This document shows positions 20,849 through 33,700 of a stretch of DNA of 64,000 bases, piece after piece. Source of the DNA: Herbaspirillum sp. RV1423 (GTDB taxonomy: Bacteria > Pseudomonadota > Gammaproteobacteria > Burkholderiales > Burkholderiaceae_D); contig NZ_CBXX010000029.1 of the NCBI RefSeq assembly GCF_000577615.1, positions 1 to 64,000 on the forward strand, given 5' to 3'. Every line of letters starts with the position of its first letter. Within the stretch, counting starts at the first letter, position 1. Below the pieces are notes generated by a model. It searched no databases and was not told the DNA's origin. It worked only from the letters and a program-made list of their open reading frames with translations. Made by a program: the position numbers and the translations under genes.

Positions 20849-21799
20849 CTATTTCGGCGAATCAGGATTCGCATTTTGCGAAACCGGCCCCGACAGCGCC
20901 TGCACCAAGGATGTCGCCGCCGAGGACATGGCCTGCTCAGGCTGATGGCAGATGACGAAACGGCGCGTGGCCCATTCGCCTTCGATGGGAATTCTGCGGA
21001 ATTGCTCGCCGCCGGCCAGCAGCGCGGCAACGGCGGCCGGCATCAGGCCGATGCCGATGTCTTCGGCAATCATCGCCGCCATGCTGTGGAAGCTGCGCAC
21101 CATGATGCGCATGTGCAGCATGCGGTTCATCTCGGTCGCCAGCCGTCCCAGCATCAGAGAAATCGCCGCGCCTTCGCTCAGGCCGATGACGTTGTGCGGC
21201 AGGATGTCGTCCAGCGTCACGCTGCCGCGCCCGGCCAGCGCATGCGTGCATGGCGTCACCAGCACCAGCCGGTCTTCGCGATACGGCGCGCTCGGCAGCA
21301 TGGCGCCGCCGAGCGTGCTTTCATAAATGCCGATATCGGCGACGCCGCGCGTCACCGTCTCCAGCACGCCCTGGCTGTTGAGCTCGATCAGGTCGATCTT
21401 GATGCCGGGGTACAAGGCGTTGCAGCGCTTGATGTCCTTGGCCAGGAATTGCAATACCACCGAGGTGCATGCCGCCACGCGCACCACGCCCATGTTCCCC
21501 ATGAGGAAAGCGTTCGCATCGTCCTGCATGCGCGCCACCGAATGGATCATGCTGCGCACATGCGCCAGCAAGGTGCGCCCCGCATCGGTCAGCGCCATGC
21601 CATGCGGCAGCCGGTCGAACAGGGTAATGCCGAATTGCGCCTCGAATTCCTGGATGCGCCGCGACGCCGCCGCCGGCGCGAGATGGATGCGCTCGGCCGC
21701 CTTGGTGACGGCGCCGAGTTCGGCCGTCGCTTCAAACAGGCGCAACGTGGTCAGGTCGAAATGGATGCGCTCGGAAGAAGGATCGGGACGGGAGGACAT
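20849..21799 (-). CDS. LysR-family transcriptional regulator
   Basis: 316-residue LysR regulator. The N-terminal winged HTH starts at FDLTTLRLFEATAELGAVT and contains LAPAAASRRIQEFEAQFGITLFDRLPHG. The effector domain fills the rest (GVVRVAACTSVVLQFL). Start MSSRPDPSSERIHFD at 21799 is preferred because it matches usual family length. A longer form from 21889 would add 30 residues without LysR similarity. It lies 67 bases upstream of the pdxA-like gene on the same strand and probably controls it and the transporter. Confidence 0.85.
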   Translation of the reverse strand: MSSRPDPSSERIHFDLTTLRLFEATAELGAVTKAAERIHLAPAAASRRIQEFEAQFGITLFDRLPHGMALTDAGRTLLAHVRSMIHSVARMQDDANAFLMGNMGVVRVAACTSVVLQFLAKDIKRCNALYPGIKIDLIELNSQGVLETVTRGVADIGIYESTLGGAMLPSAPYREDRLVLVTPCTHALAGRGSVTLDDILPHNVIGLSEGAAISLMLGRLATEMNRMLHMRIMVRSFHSMAAMIAEDIGIGLMPAAVAALLAGGEQFRRIPIEGEWATRRFVICHQPEQAMSSAATSLVQALSGPVSQNANPDSPK

Positions 21800-21892
21800 A
21801 GGTTTGGCTTTGGGCTGGAAAGAGGGCTGGACGCTGATGCCGTTCAGTTTAAACCTGAAAATGTCCATCCCTCCTCGCAACTTCATCACAAC

Positions 21893-21989
21893 CGTCGTCC
21901 TGGCGAAAGTCAGGACCCAGCGTCGTATCGGACGTTTTCACGTCTTCACGTCTTCACGACACTGGGTCCCGGCGTGCGCCGGGACGACA
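21893..21989. repeat. Palindromic interspersed repeat pair
   Basis: Two short hairpins, GTCCTGGC-GAAA-GTCAGGAC and GTCCCGGCG-TGC-GCCGGGAC, lie in opposite orientation between lysR and thiE. They match the units of the 49.6-50.9 kb array. A CGTCTTCA repeat lies between them. Confidence 0.7.
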
Positions 21990-22001
21990 GCGACAGAGAG
22001 C

Positions 22002-22649
22002 CTAGCCCTGCCCCTGGCTGATCAATCTTGCGAATTCGCGCGCCGCCGCTTCGGGATCCTCGGTCATGTAAACGCTGCTGATCGCCGCCACCATGTCGGC
22101 GCCCTGCGCGATCAGCGGCTGGCAATTCTCTTGCGTCATGCCGCCGATGACGACGACCGGCAACGGGATGTCCTTTTTCGACTCGGCCACGATTTCCGGC
22201 GCGGTCTTGAACGCGTATTTCTTCACGCGCGACGGATAGAAGCCGCCGAAGGCCACATAGGTCGCGCCTGCCGCATGGGCGTCGTGCGCCAGTTGCAAGG
22301 TGCCGTAGCATGATGCGCCGACGATCTTGTCTTTGCCGACCTTCGCGCGTACTTCCGCCACCGACGCATCGGTGCCGCCGACATGGATGCCGTCGGCGTC
22401 GAGCTCGATGCACAGGTCGACGAAGTCATTGATGATGAACGGCGTGTTGCGGCGCCGGCAGACCTGCAACAACGCGCTCGCCTGCTCCTTGCGCAAGGCG
22501 GCGTCGGCGGTCTTGTGGCGGTATTGCACCAGCGTCGCGCCGCCCTTGATGGCTTGTTCGGTTGCGCCGACCAGTTTGTCGGTGTCGTCCCAGTCCGGAG
22601 TGACGATGTACAGGCCGCGCAAATTCCATTGCTTGCCGGTTTCATTCAT
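22002..22649 (-). CDS. thiE: Thiamin-phosphate synthase
   Basis: 215-residue TIM-barrel enzyme joining hydroxymethylpyrimidine pyrophosphate and thiazole phosphate to give thiamin phosphate. VQYRHKTAD near the N-terminus, HVGGTDASVAEVRA, GASCYGT and the phosphate-binding VAFGGFYPSRVKK and VVIGGMTQEN are visible. Start at 22649 with GGGAGAAAAGAA. Its ATG overlaps the thiD stop (ATGA), so translation is coupled. Last gene of the thiGDE unit. Confidence 0.9.
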   Translation of the reverse strand: MNETGKQWNLRGLYIVTPDWDDTDKLVGATEQAIKGGATLVQYRHKTADAALRKEQASALLQVCRRRNTPFIINDFVDLCIELDADGIHVGGTDASVAEVRAKVGKDKIVGASCYGTLQLAHDAHAAGATYVAFGGFYPSRVKKYAFKTAPEIVAESKKDIPLPVVVIGGMTQENCQPLIAQGADMVAAISSVYMTEDPEAAAREFARLISQGQG

Positions 22650-23476
22650 TTCTTTTCTCCCGCATAAAGAGGCACGCGATTGGGAATGCGCTGTCCTGCC
22701 GCAATCGCATATGAGGTTTCCAGCGCATGCTGGCAATACGCCTGCGCCGCCGCGATCGCATCGCGCATCGCCAGTCCCTGCGCCAACTGCGCCGACAAGG
22801 CCGCCGCCAGCGTGCAGCCGCTGCCGTGGAACTCGTCGGGCAGGCGGCGCCAGCTCCATGCTTCGCATGCGCCATCGGGACCGAACCAGCGATTGACCAC
22901 ATCCTGATACTGCGGACCGTGGCCGCCCTTGAGCAGTACGTGTTTGCAACCGCGCTGCATGAATATGCCCGCTTGTTGCTCGGGCGTGTATTCGCTGCCG
23001 CACAGACGGTTGGCCTCGTTGAGGTTAGGCGTGATGACGGTGGCGACCGCATGCAAGGGTTCGATTGCCAACGCCGCGTCGTCGGTCGACAAGCGGTCGC
23101 CCTTGCCGTTGGCCAGCACCGGATCGAACACCACCGGCAAATCCGGCTGGTGCGCGCGCAATTGCAGGATCAATTCCGCAATCGTCTCGGCGTTTCGGCG
23201 GTTGCCGGCAATGCCCAGCTTGACCGCCCTGATCTCGAACCGGTCGATCAGCACCTGCGCCTGATGGCGTATCAGTTCCGCATCCAGCGGATGCACCGCG
23301 AACACGCTGACGTTGTCCTGCACCGTCAGCGCCGTCGGCACCGACAAGGGATGGCAACCGAGCGCGCTGATGGCGGGAATATCCGCCTGCATGCCGGCGC
23401 CGCCGCTCGGATCGAAACCGGAAAACACCAGCACGCAGGGCGGCGCGGCGCGGTATGCGTTCACCGGCGGGTTCAT
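22646..23476 (-). CDS. thiD: Hydroxymethylpyrimidine / HMP-phosphate kinase
   Basis: 276-residue ribokinase-fold kinase making HMP pyrophosphate. [19 protein letters not shown] is the N-terminal substrate motif, [16 protein letters not shown] and [13 protein letters not shown] follow. The catalytic [21 protein letters not shown] is complete. Start [13 protein letters not shown] at 23476 overlaps the thiG stop by four bases (ATGA), and the far longer upstream frame is a shadow of thiG. Full length for ThiD. Confidence 0.92.
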   Translation of the reverse strand: MNPPVNAYRAAPPCVLVFSGFDPSGGAGMQADIPAISALGCHPLSVPTALTVQDNVSVFAVHPLDAELIRHQAQVLIDRFEIRAVKLGIAGNRRNAETIAELILQLRAHQPDLPVVFDPVLANGKGDRLSTDDAALAIEPLHAVATVITPNLNEANRLCGSEYTPEQQAGIFMQRGCKHVLLKGGHGPQYQDVVNRWFGPDGACEAWSWRRLPDEFHGSGCTLAAALSAQLAQGLAMRDAIAAAQAYCQHALETSYAIAAGQRIPNRVPLYAGEKK

Positions 23477-24282
23477 GCCACCCGGCCGGCCATCGGCGAC
23501 GACGGCGAGGCGGCAAAGCGCCTGGGAATGCGGCCTGCGAGGAAGGCCTCGCGACCGGCCTCCACCGCCAGCTTCATCGCCCGCGCCATGCGCACCGGAT
23601 CGCGCGCGCCGGCAATCGCGGTATTCATCAACACGCCGTCGCAGCCGAGCTCCATCGCAATCGCCGCGTCGGATGCGGTGCCGACGCCGGCATCGACCAG
23701 CACCGGAATCTTCGATTGTTCGATGATCAGCGACAGGTTCCACGGATTCAGGATGCCCATGCCGGAGCCGATCAGCGACGCCAGCGGCATCACCGCCACC
23801 ACGCCGAGATCTTCCAGCATGCGCGCCTGGATGGGGTCGTCGCTGCAATAGACCATCACGTCGAAACCGTCCTTGACCAGCGTCCCGGCAGCCTTCAAAG
23901 TCTCCGGCATGTTCGGGAACAGGGTCTTCTCGTCGCCGAGCACTTCGAGCTTGACCAGCTTGTGGCCGTTGAGCAATTCACGCGCCAGTTGCAGCGTGTA
24001 GACCGCGTCCTCGGCGTTGTAACAGCCGGCCGTGTTCGGCAGGATGGTGTAACGCGACGGCGGCACCGCGTCGAGCAAACTCGGCGCGTTGGGGTCCTGG
24101 CCGATGTTGACGCGGCGGATCGCCACGGTGATGATGTCGGCGCCGCTGGCCTCGGTGGCTTCGCGCGTTTCGTTGAGGTCCTTGTACTTGCCGCTGCCGA
24201 CGAGCAGGCGGGAGTTGTAGGTCTTTCCTGCTATTGTCAGGCCCGTGTCTCTGGACAGTGCGGGCGTGTCGTTCATGTTCAT
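23473..24282 (-). CDS. thiG: Thiazole synthase
   Basis: 269-residue TIM-barrel enzyme that forms the thiazole ring from deoxyxylulose phosphate, dehydroglycine and ThiS thiocarboxylate. [44 protein letters not shown] and [20 protein letters not shown] are family motifs; the Schiff-base lysine is in the KLEVL segment. Start at 24282 ([10 protein letters not shown]), with an alternative two codons later. In most relatives thiS lies directly upstream. Here 857 bases of repeat element separate them, so thiGDE may need its own promoter. Confidence 0.92.
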   Translation of the reverse strand: MNMNDTPALSRDTGLTIAGKTYNSRLLVGSGKYKDLNETREATEASGADIITVAIRRVNIGQDPNAPSLLDAVPPSRYTILPNTAGCYNAEDAVYTLQLARELLNGHKLVKLEVLGDEKTLFPNMPETLKAAGTLVKDGFDVMVYCSDDPIQARMLEDLGVVAVMPLASLIGSGMGILNPWNLSLIIEQSKIPVLVDAGVGTASDAAIAMELGCDGVLMNTAIAGARDPVRMARAMKLAVEAGREAFLAGRIPRRFAASPSSPMAGRVA

Positions 24283-25139
24283 TTCGTATCCTTTCGTGCG
24301 TTTGCAAACTTTTTTTGCGCGGGGATCATGCTGTTTTTGCGTAACTGATTCTGTTCTTTCTTCGGACGACCTTGGGTTGCCGGGGGCTGAAGCACTGCTT
24401 CAGCAAACGGCAGCCGCTCACTTTTCTTGCTTCGCCAAGAAAAGTAAGCAAAAAAAGGGTTGGAGCACTGCTCCAACCGGTTCGTCGCCCCCTTCGGGGG
24501 TGCCCGGTGTCGGCAGGCACAAATCGGGAAGGGAAAAAACTCGCTTCGCTCAGACAGTTTTCCCTTCTTTTTCCGATTTGCACCCGCCGACACCGGCGAC
24601 TCTCAAGCGGAACTGCTGATCCGGCTCGCTACGCATTGCCGGATCGGTTCGGTGACGCGCAACTTTCTGCGGTCTATTTTTTCGTCGTTCCAACGCAAGT
24701 TGGAACCCAGTGTCGTGAAGCAGGTTGAGCGATGCATTAACGTCACTGGGTCCCAGCGTTCGCTGGGACGACGGACCGATGAGTACCCACTGAACGTCTG
24801 AGACTGCGATGCGAAGCGAGCAGTCCGGCAGTTCCGCTTGGAGCCAGCCAGTGGTGCGATGTGAAAAATGGATAAGAGGAAAACTTTGTCTGAGCGAAGC
24901 GAGTTTAGTTTTCCTCCCATTTTTTGCGTCGCACCACTGGGCACCCCGAAGGGGCTGGATCCCGCGGTCGCCTTTCTTTGCTTACTTTCTTTGGCGAAGC
25001 AAAGAAAGTGAGCGGCTGCCGGGCCGCCCCCGGCAACCACGGTCGTCCGAAGAAAGAACAACCTCAGTTACAGCAACAAACAAGTCCGAAGAAAACACGC
25101 CACTGGGTCCTGACTTCCGTCAGGACGACAGAGCAGGAA
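24283..25139. repeat. Non-coding repeat element, copy B, inside the thi cluster
   Basis: Same family as the 13.3-14.0 kb element. The left arm (about 24336-24500) contains GGGGGCTGAAGCACTGCTTC, TCGCCAAGAAAAGTAAGCAA and a CCCCCTTCGGGGG hairpin. The right arm (about 24925-25065) is its inverted counterpart. The centre has GGGAAGGGAAAAAACTCG with an inverted partner and CGTTCCAACGCAAGTTGGAA beside CTGGGTCC-type palindromes (24680-24775). One more palindrome, GTCCTGACTTCCGTCAGGAC, lies at 25107-25126. No gene is supported. It separates thiS from thiG. Confidence 0.8.
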
Positions 25140-25340
25140 TCAACCTCCGCCGATAGCTCGCACCACATCCACCCGATCCGCTTCAACCAGCAACCGCCCC
25201 GCCCACAACTGCGAAGGCACCACCTGCCGGTTCACCGCCACCGCCACCGCCTTCCCGGTCAGCTCCAGCGCAGCAATCAACTGCACCAGATCAGAACCTT
25301 CGGCGATCGCATGCGGCTTGCCATTCAATTCGATCTGCAT
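25140..25340 (-). CDS. thiS: Sulfur-carrier protein for thiazole synthesis
   Basis: 66-residue ubiquitin-like protein, MQIELNGKPHAIAEG at the start and VRAIGGG at the end. The C-terminal Gly-Gly is adenylated and converted to the thiocarboxylate that donates sulfur to ThiG. VAVNRQVVPSQLWAG is the usual central motif. Start at 25340; longer frames upstream run into thiC in another phase. It lies 17 bases after thiC, so the glycine oxidase gene thiO, often found between them, is absent here. Confidence 0.9.
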   Translation of the reverse strand: MQIELNGKPHAIAEGSDLVQLIAALELTGKAVAVAVNRQVVPSQLWAGRLLVEADRVDVVRAIGGG

Positions 25341-25357
25341 CGCATCCACCGCAACAA

Positions 25358-27601
<2,244 letters not shown>

Positions 27602-27735
27602 CTATTTATAAAACGTAAATTTGTTATTTTATTTTCTATATTTCCCTTCAGGCGCCACCGAAAAGCTCCGATAAAGCCACTGAGACGTTTTGCCGGCGTT
27701 TGTATTACGACAATTATTTTCCGCAAGGAGATATT

Positions 27736-30700
27736 GTGGATTACTTCATCAGCCGCCCTGCCAGGCAGGGGAAAAATCATGCAGGTCTTGCAACATCGGA
27801 TGCACGACCTGCCGTCCACCGACTGCCCATCGTCGGTGCACTGGTCTTGTCATGCCTGGCAAATGTCGATGAGGCCCAGGCCGCGACCACCATGCAGTGC
27901 GGGGTGATCGGCACTACCTCGGCCACTGGCAATGGTTGTACTTCGACAACCTCGGCCGATGCGACCTCCATCGCGATCGGTGCCGGCACAGGCGCCAGCG
28001 CAACCGCGCAAAACAGCAGCGTGGCCGTTGGCGGCAACGCAAGCGCGACGGGCCAGCAGACGGTTGCCCTGGGCAGCAACACCAGCGCCACCAATGCCTG
28101 GGCCATTGCCATCGGAAACAATGCCGGCGCTACCGGCCAGAGTGCTACCGCTATAGGCAATGGGGCCAAGGCCTACAGCCAGGCTGGCGTTGCGCTCGGC
28201 TACAATTCCGTGGCAGGACTCAGCGGCGGCGGCGTCCTCTACGATACTGCCGTTGGTCCGGCCGCCAGCGCCACCGGCGGCCAGTCAAGCGCTTTCGGTT
28301 TGAGCGCTAACGCATCGGGCGCCAATGCAACCGCCATCGGCAGCAGCGCCGCCAGCTCCGGCACATCCGCGTCCGCCTTCGGTACATCGGCGCAAGCGAT
28401 CGGGAACACCTCCCTGGCCGCAGGTTCCAGCGCCACTGCATACAACACCAACAGCGTCGCCTTGGGCAATAGTGCTGTGGCAGGCGTCTCCGGCTCCGGC
28501 ACGATCAATAACGATACCGCCGTCGGCGCCTCCGCCTCGGCTACCGGCGGCTATGCCGTGGCGCTGGGCGCGTTCAGCGTCAGCAGCGGCAATCATGCCA
28601 TCGCCATCGGCCTGAGTTCCAACGCCAGCGCAGCCTCCGCCATCGCCATCGGCGAAAACAGCGCCTCCTCAGGCAACAACAACGTTGCCCTGGGCTTCGG
28701 CAGCAGCGCCCAGTCCGCCGGCACAACCGCATTGGGCGCCGCCGCATCTGCGACGGCGGCAGCGGCTACGGCAGTAGGCTTGAGCGCACATGCGACCGGC
28801 GCCAATACAGCAGCCTTGGGCAACAATGCCACCGCCGCCGGCGCCAATGCCGTCGCCATCGGCAACTCAAGCACGGCGCAGGGCGCCAATTCGCTGGTGG
28901 CCGGCAATCTGGTCAACGCCTACAACAGCGGCGACACGGCGCTGGGCAGCAATGCGGTCGCCGGGGTGTCCGGTTCTGGCACCCTGACCAACGACACGGC
29001 GCTGGGCATCAATGCGCGCGCCACCGGCGGCAGTTCGCTGGCCACCGGCGCTGGCGCGCAGGGCGACCGCCAGCGGCGCCATCGCCAGCGGCATGTCGGC
29101 CACCGCCAGCAACGCCGCGGCCATCGCCTTGGGTCAGTCGGCCACGGCCTCGGGACAAAATGCGCTGGCCACGGGCACGGGCGCGACCGCTTCCGGCAAC
29201 GGCGCCCTGGCTCTGGGCTGGCAAAGCAACGCCAGCGCCGCCAACACCATCGCCCTCGGTTCGGGCGACGGCAGCGTCGGCAGCAGCGCCAGCGCCGCCG
29301 GCAGCAACGCGATTGCGATCGGCTACAAGAGCGACGCCTACAACAGCAGCAGCCTGGCGCTGGGCGTCAACAGCCAGGCCGGCGTCTCGGGTTCCGGCAC
29401 CGTGGTCAACGATATCGCGCTGGGCAACAATGCCCAAGCCACCGGCGGCAGTTCTCTGGCGGCCGGCTCGGGGGCCGTGGCGACCGGCGCCAACGCAGCG
29501 GCGCTGGGCGTTTCCGCCTCGGCGGCCGGCACTTCGGCGGCGGCGCTGGGCAACGGCGCCAACGCGGCGGGCAGCAGCGCGGCGGCGATCGGCGCAGCGG
29601 CGTCGGCGGCCGGCAGCAATGCCTTCGCCGCCGGCGCGTCGGCCAATGCGTTCAACAACAATGACGTCGCCGTGGGCAGCGGCGCCGTGGCCGGCATCTC
29701 CGGCTCCGGCACCGCGGTCAGCGATACCGCCATCGGCGCTGGCGCGCAAGCCAAGGGCGGCCGCTCCTTCGCCGGCGGCGTGGCGGCGCTGGCTTCGGGC
29801 GTGTCGTCAGTGGCCTTGGGCGACAGCGCCACGGCGTCCAACCTGAACGCCGTGGCAATCGGCTTAAGCGCGAACGCCAACAATACGCACACGCTGGCGC
29901 TGGGCAACGCGGCCCAGGCTACCGGCGTGAGCAGCAATGCCATCGGCTTTGGCGCGACGGCTTCGGGCGACAACAGCGTGGCGCTGGGCGTGAACACCCA
30001 GGCCACCGCGACCGGCGCTACCGCAATCGGCCTCGGCAGCACAGCGGTGGCGGCCAGCGCCGCAGCCTTCGGCGATACCGCCACGGCCTACAACACCAAT
30101 GCCGTGGCGGTGGGCAAGAATGCGGTGGCGGGCGTGTCCGGCTCGGGAACCATTGTCAACGATGTCGCCCTGGGCGGCTCGGCCAGGGCCAGCGGCGGCA
30201 GTTCTTTCGCGGGCGGCTTCCAGGCCGCCGCGTCTGGCGCTTCCGCCGTGGCGATCGGTGCCGGCAGCACGGTCGCCGGCGCGAATGCGATCGGGCTGGG
30301 CGTGTCGGCCACGGCCGGCGCCGCCGACACCATTGCCGCTGGCCGCAACGCACAGGCATCGGCGGCCGGCGGCATCGCCCTGGGCCTCGCCAGCGCCGCG
30401 TCCGGCGCCAATGCTGCGGCGATCGGCGCCAGCGCCAACGCCGCAGGCGCCAGTTCCCTTGCGGGCGGCATCGGCGCAAAAGCGTATAACGGCAATGATG
30501 TGGCGCTGGGCAGCAATGCGGTTGCCGGGGTCTCCGGCTCGGGCTCGTTGACCAACGATACCGCCGTGGGAAATAACGCCCAGGCCGTCGGCGGCAATTC
30601 GCTCGCCTCCGGCGCCAATTCGGTTGCTGCGGGCAGCCGCGCCACCGCCAATGGCGTGTCGGCGTCGGCCTCGGGCACCTCTTCCATCGCCGCCGGCGAC

Positions 30701-33700
30701 AGCGCCAATGCCTCCGCCGCCAGCGCCAGCGCTTTCGGCGCGACCAGCATCGCCTCCGCCAGCAATGCCACGGCCCTGGGTTCCAACAGTACCGCGTCAG
30801 ACGTCTCCGCCACGGCGGCGGGCGTCAATGCGGTTGCCAGCAACAATAGCGCGGCGGCGTTCGGTTCGCAGGCCCTTGCGGCGGGCGCCAATGCGCTGGC
30901 CGCCGGCGCTGCTGCAAAGAGCTACAACAGCAACGATGTGGCGTTGGGCAATAACGCCTTGGCCGGAGTCTCCGGCTCCGGCACGCTCGGCAGCGATGTG
31001 GCCGTCGGCGACAGCGCGCAGGCCATCGGCGGCAACGCCGTGGCGGCCGGTCGCAATGCCGTGGCCAGCGGCGGCAATGCCTTTGCCGGCGGCTTCTCGG
31101 CGACGGCGTCGGGCACGGCGTCGCTGGCGCTGGGCCAGGCATCGACGGCGTCCAATACCAATACCATCGCGCTGGGACTGGGAAGCACCGCCAGCGCCGC
31201 GAATGCCGTGGCGATGGGCGCGACCGCCAGCGCCACCGGCGCAGCGGCGAGCGCCTTGGGCGCCAATGCTTCCGCCTCCGGCGTCAACGCCGTCGCCCTC
31301 GGTCAGGGCAGCGGCGCGATCGGCGGCAGCGCCTTTGCCGGTGGCGACACCGCCAAGGCGTATAACGCCGACGACATCGCCATCGGTCATAACACGGTGG
31401 CCGGCAAACCCGCTTCCACCGCCGAGAGCCGCAATACCGCCATCGGCGTCAGCGCCCAGGCCAGCGGCGGCCAGGCGTTTGCGGGTGGCGACAGCGCATT
31501 TGCCCTGGGCAGCAAATCGTTCGCGGGTGGCTATTTCTCGACCGCATCGGGGGCATCCTCGGTCGCGCTGGGCGATACCGCGACGGCCGGCGCCGCCAAT
31601 GGCGTCGCGGTCGGCGCCAACAGCAACAGCACGGGGACGAGTGCGACAGCGCTCGGTCCCTCGGCCAATAGCGCGGGAGCGTCGGCGATCGCCGCCGGCG
31701 CCGGTGCGAGCGCTTCGGCCGGCAATGCGGCCGCCTTCGGCGCCAGCGCCAATGCCGCCGGCAGCGGAGCGCTGGCGGGCGGCAACCTGGCCAATGCCTA
31801 CAACGGCGGCGATGTGGCGCTGGGCAGCAATGCCGTGGCGGGCATCAGCGGCTCGGGCACCGTCAGCAACGACACGGCCATCGGCAGCGGCGCCAGCGCC
31901 AGGGGCGGCAACGCCGTGGCCAGCGGCGCGACGGCCACGGCCTCGGGCGCCAATGCGGTGGCGAATGGCTGGGCCTCGCTGGCTTCGGCCGCTTCCACGG
32001 TCGCCGTCGGCGATACCGCCAAGGCGACCGCTGCGGGCGCCGTGGCGCTCGGCCTGAGCAGCACGGCTTCCGCCGGCAACGCCGTGGCGCTGGGCAAGAG
32101 CGCCACGGCCAGCGCCAACAGCACGCTGGCGCTCGGCGACACGGCATCGGCCAGCGGCTTGAACGGCCTGGCCATCGGCACCTCGGCCACCTCGGCCGGC
32201 GCTTCGGGCAGCGCGGTGGGCGCGGCGGCCAATGCGGCCGGCGCTTCGTCGTTTGCCGGCGGCGCGGCGGCGGCTGCGTTCAATAGCGGCGGCGTTGCCG
32301 TGGGCAATAACGCGGTGGCGGGCGTTTCCGGTTCTGGCACGACCACGCTCGATGTCGCACTCGGCGCAAATGCGCATGCGACCGGCGGCAGCTCGCTGGC
32401 GACCGGCGCGTCGGCGACGGCATCGGGCCTCAATTCCATCGCCAGCGGCGTGTCGGCCGCTGCTTCCGGCGCCTCGTCCATCGCGCAGGGCGACACGGCG
32501 CAGGCGACCGGTTCCGAAGCCATCGCGCTCGGCAAGAACAGCAAGGCGCTGGCCGCGCAGACGGTGGCGCTGGGTGGCGCGAGTACGGCCTCGGGCACAG
32601 CGGCGACGGCGCTGGGCGAACTGGCCACGGCTGCCGGCAATAATGCGACCGCGGTCGGCAAGTCGGCTTCCGCCGCCGGCAATAACAGTTATGCCGGCGG
32701 CGCCAGCGCCAATGCCTACAACAGCGGCTCGATTGCGATCGGCAGCAGCAGTGTTGCCGGTGTGTCGGGTTCCGCCACCTTGACCAACGACATTGCGCTG
32801 GGCATCAATGCCAGCGCCACCGGCGGTAATTCCCTGGCGGCCGGCAGCGGCACCCAGGCCAGCGGCAGCAATGCGCTGGCCGGCGGCGTGTCGTCGGTGG
32901 CCTCGGGCGCATCGGCGATTGCATTGGGCAATACGGCCTCGGCATCCAATACCAACAGCATCGCCATTGGCGCAAGCAGCGTGGCCTCCGGTTCGGGAGC
33001 CATCGCCACCGGCGTGTCGTCCAGCGCGGCGGGCGTGTCCGCGCTGGCGCTGGGCAGCGGCAGCAATGCCGCCGGCGCCAATGCAGCCGCCCTGGGTTCC
33101 AGCGCCAATGCAGCCGGCGCGGGCGCGCTGGCGGGCGGCAACCTGGCCAACGCCTACAACAGCGGCGCCATCGCCTTGGGCAACAGCGCGGTGGCGGGCG
33201 TCTCCGGTTCGGGGACGATCACCAATGACACGGCGCTGGGCAACAATGCCAAAGCCAGCGGCGGCGGCGCGCTGGCAACAGGCGTCAGCGCGCAGGCCCT
33301 GGGGGCGGCTTCGGTGGCCAGCGGCAATAGCGCCATCGCGTACAACAGCAATGACGTTGCAATGGGCAACAATGCCCTCGCGGGCGTCTCGGGTTCAGGA
33401 ACGATCACCAACGATACGGCGCTGGGCAACAACGCCAAGGCTACCGGCGGCAGTTCGCTGGCCGGCGGCACCGGCGCCCAGGCCAGCGGCAGCCGCAGCG
33501 CGGCGCTGGGCGCGTCGGCCACCGCGTCGGCCACCTCGGCGATTGCGCTGGGTGATACGGCGACCGCCTCGGGCGCTTCCGCCGCCGCCCTGGGCTTGAA
33601 CAGCACCGCAGCCGGCAGCAATGCCGTGGCGCTGGGTTTCGGCAGCAATGCGGCGAGCGCGAACGCCCTCGCGGCAGGCGCGTCGTCGCGCGCCTATAAC

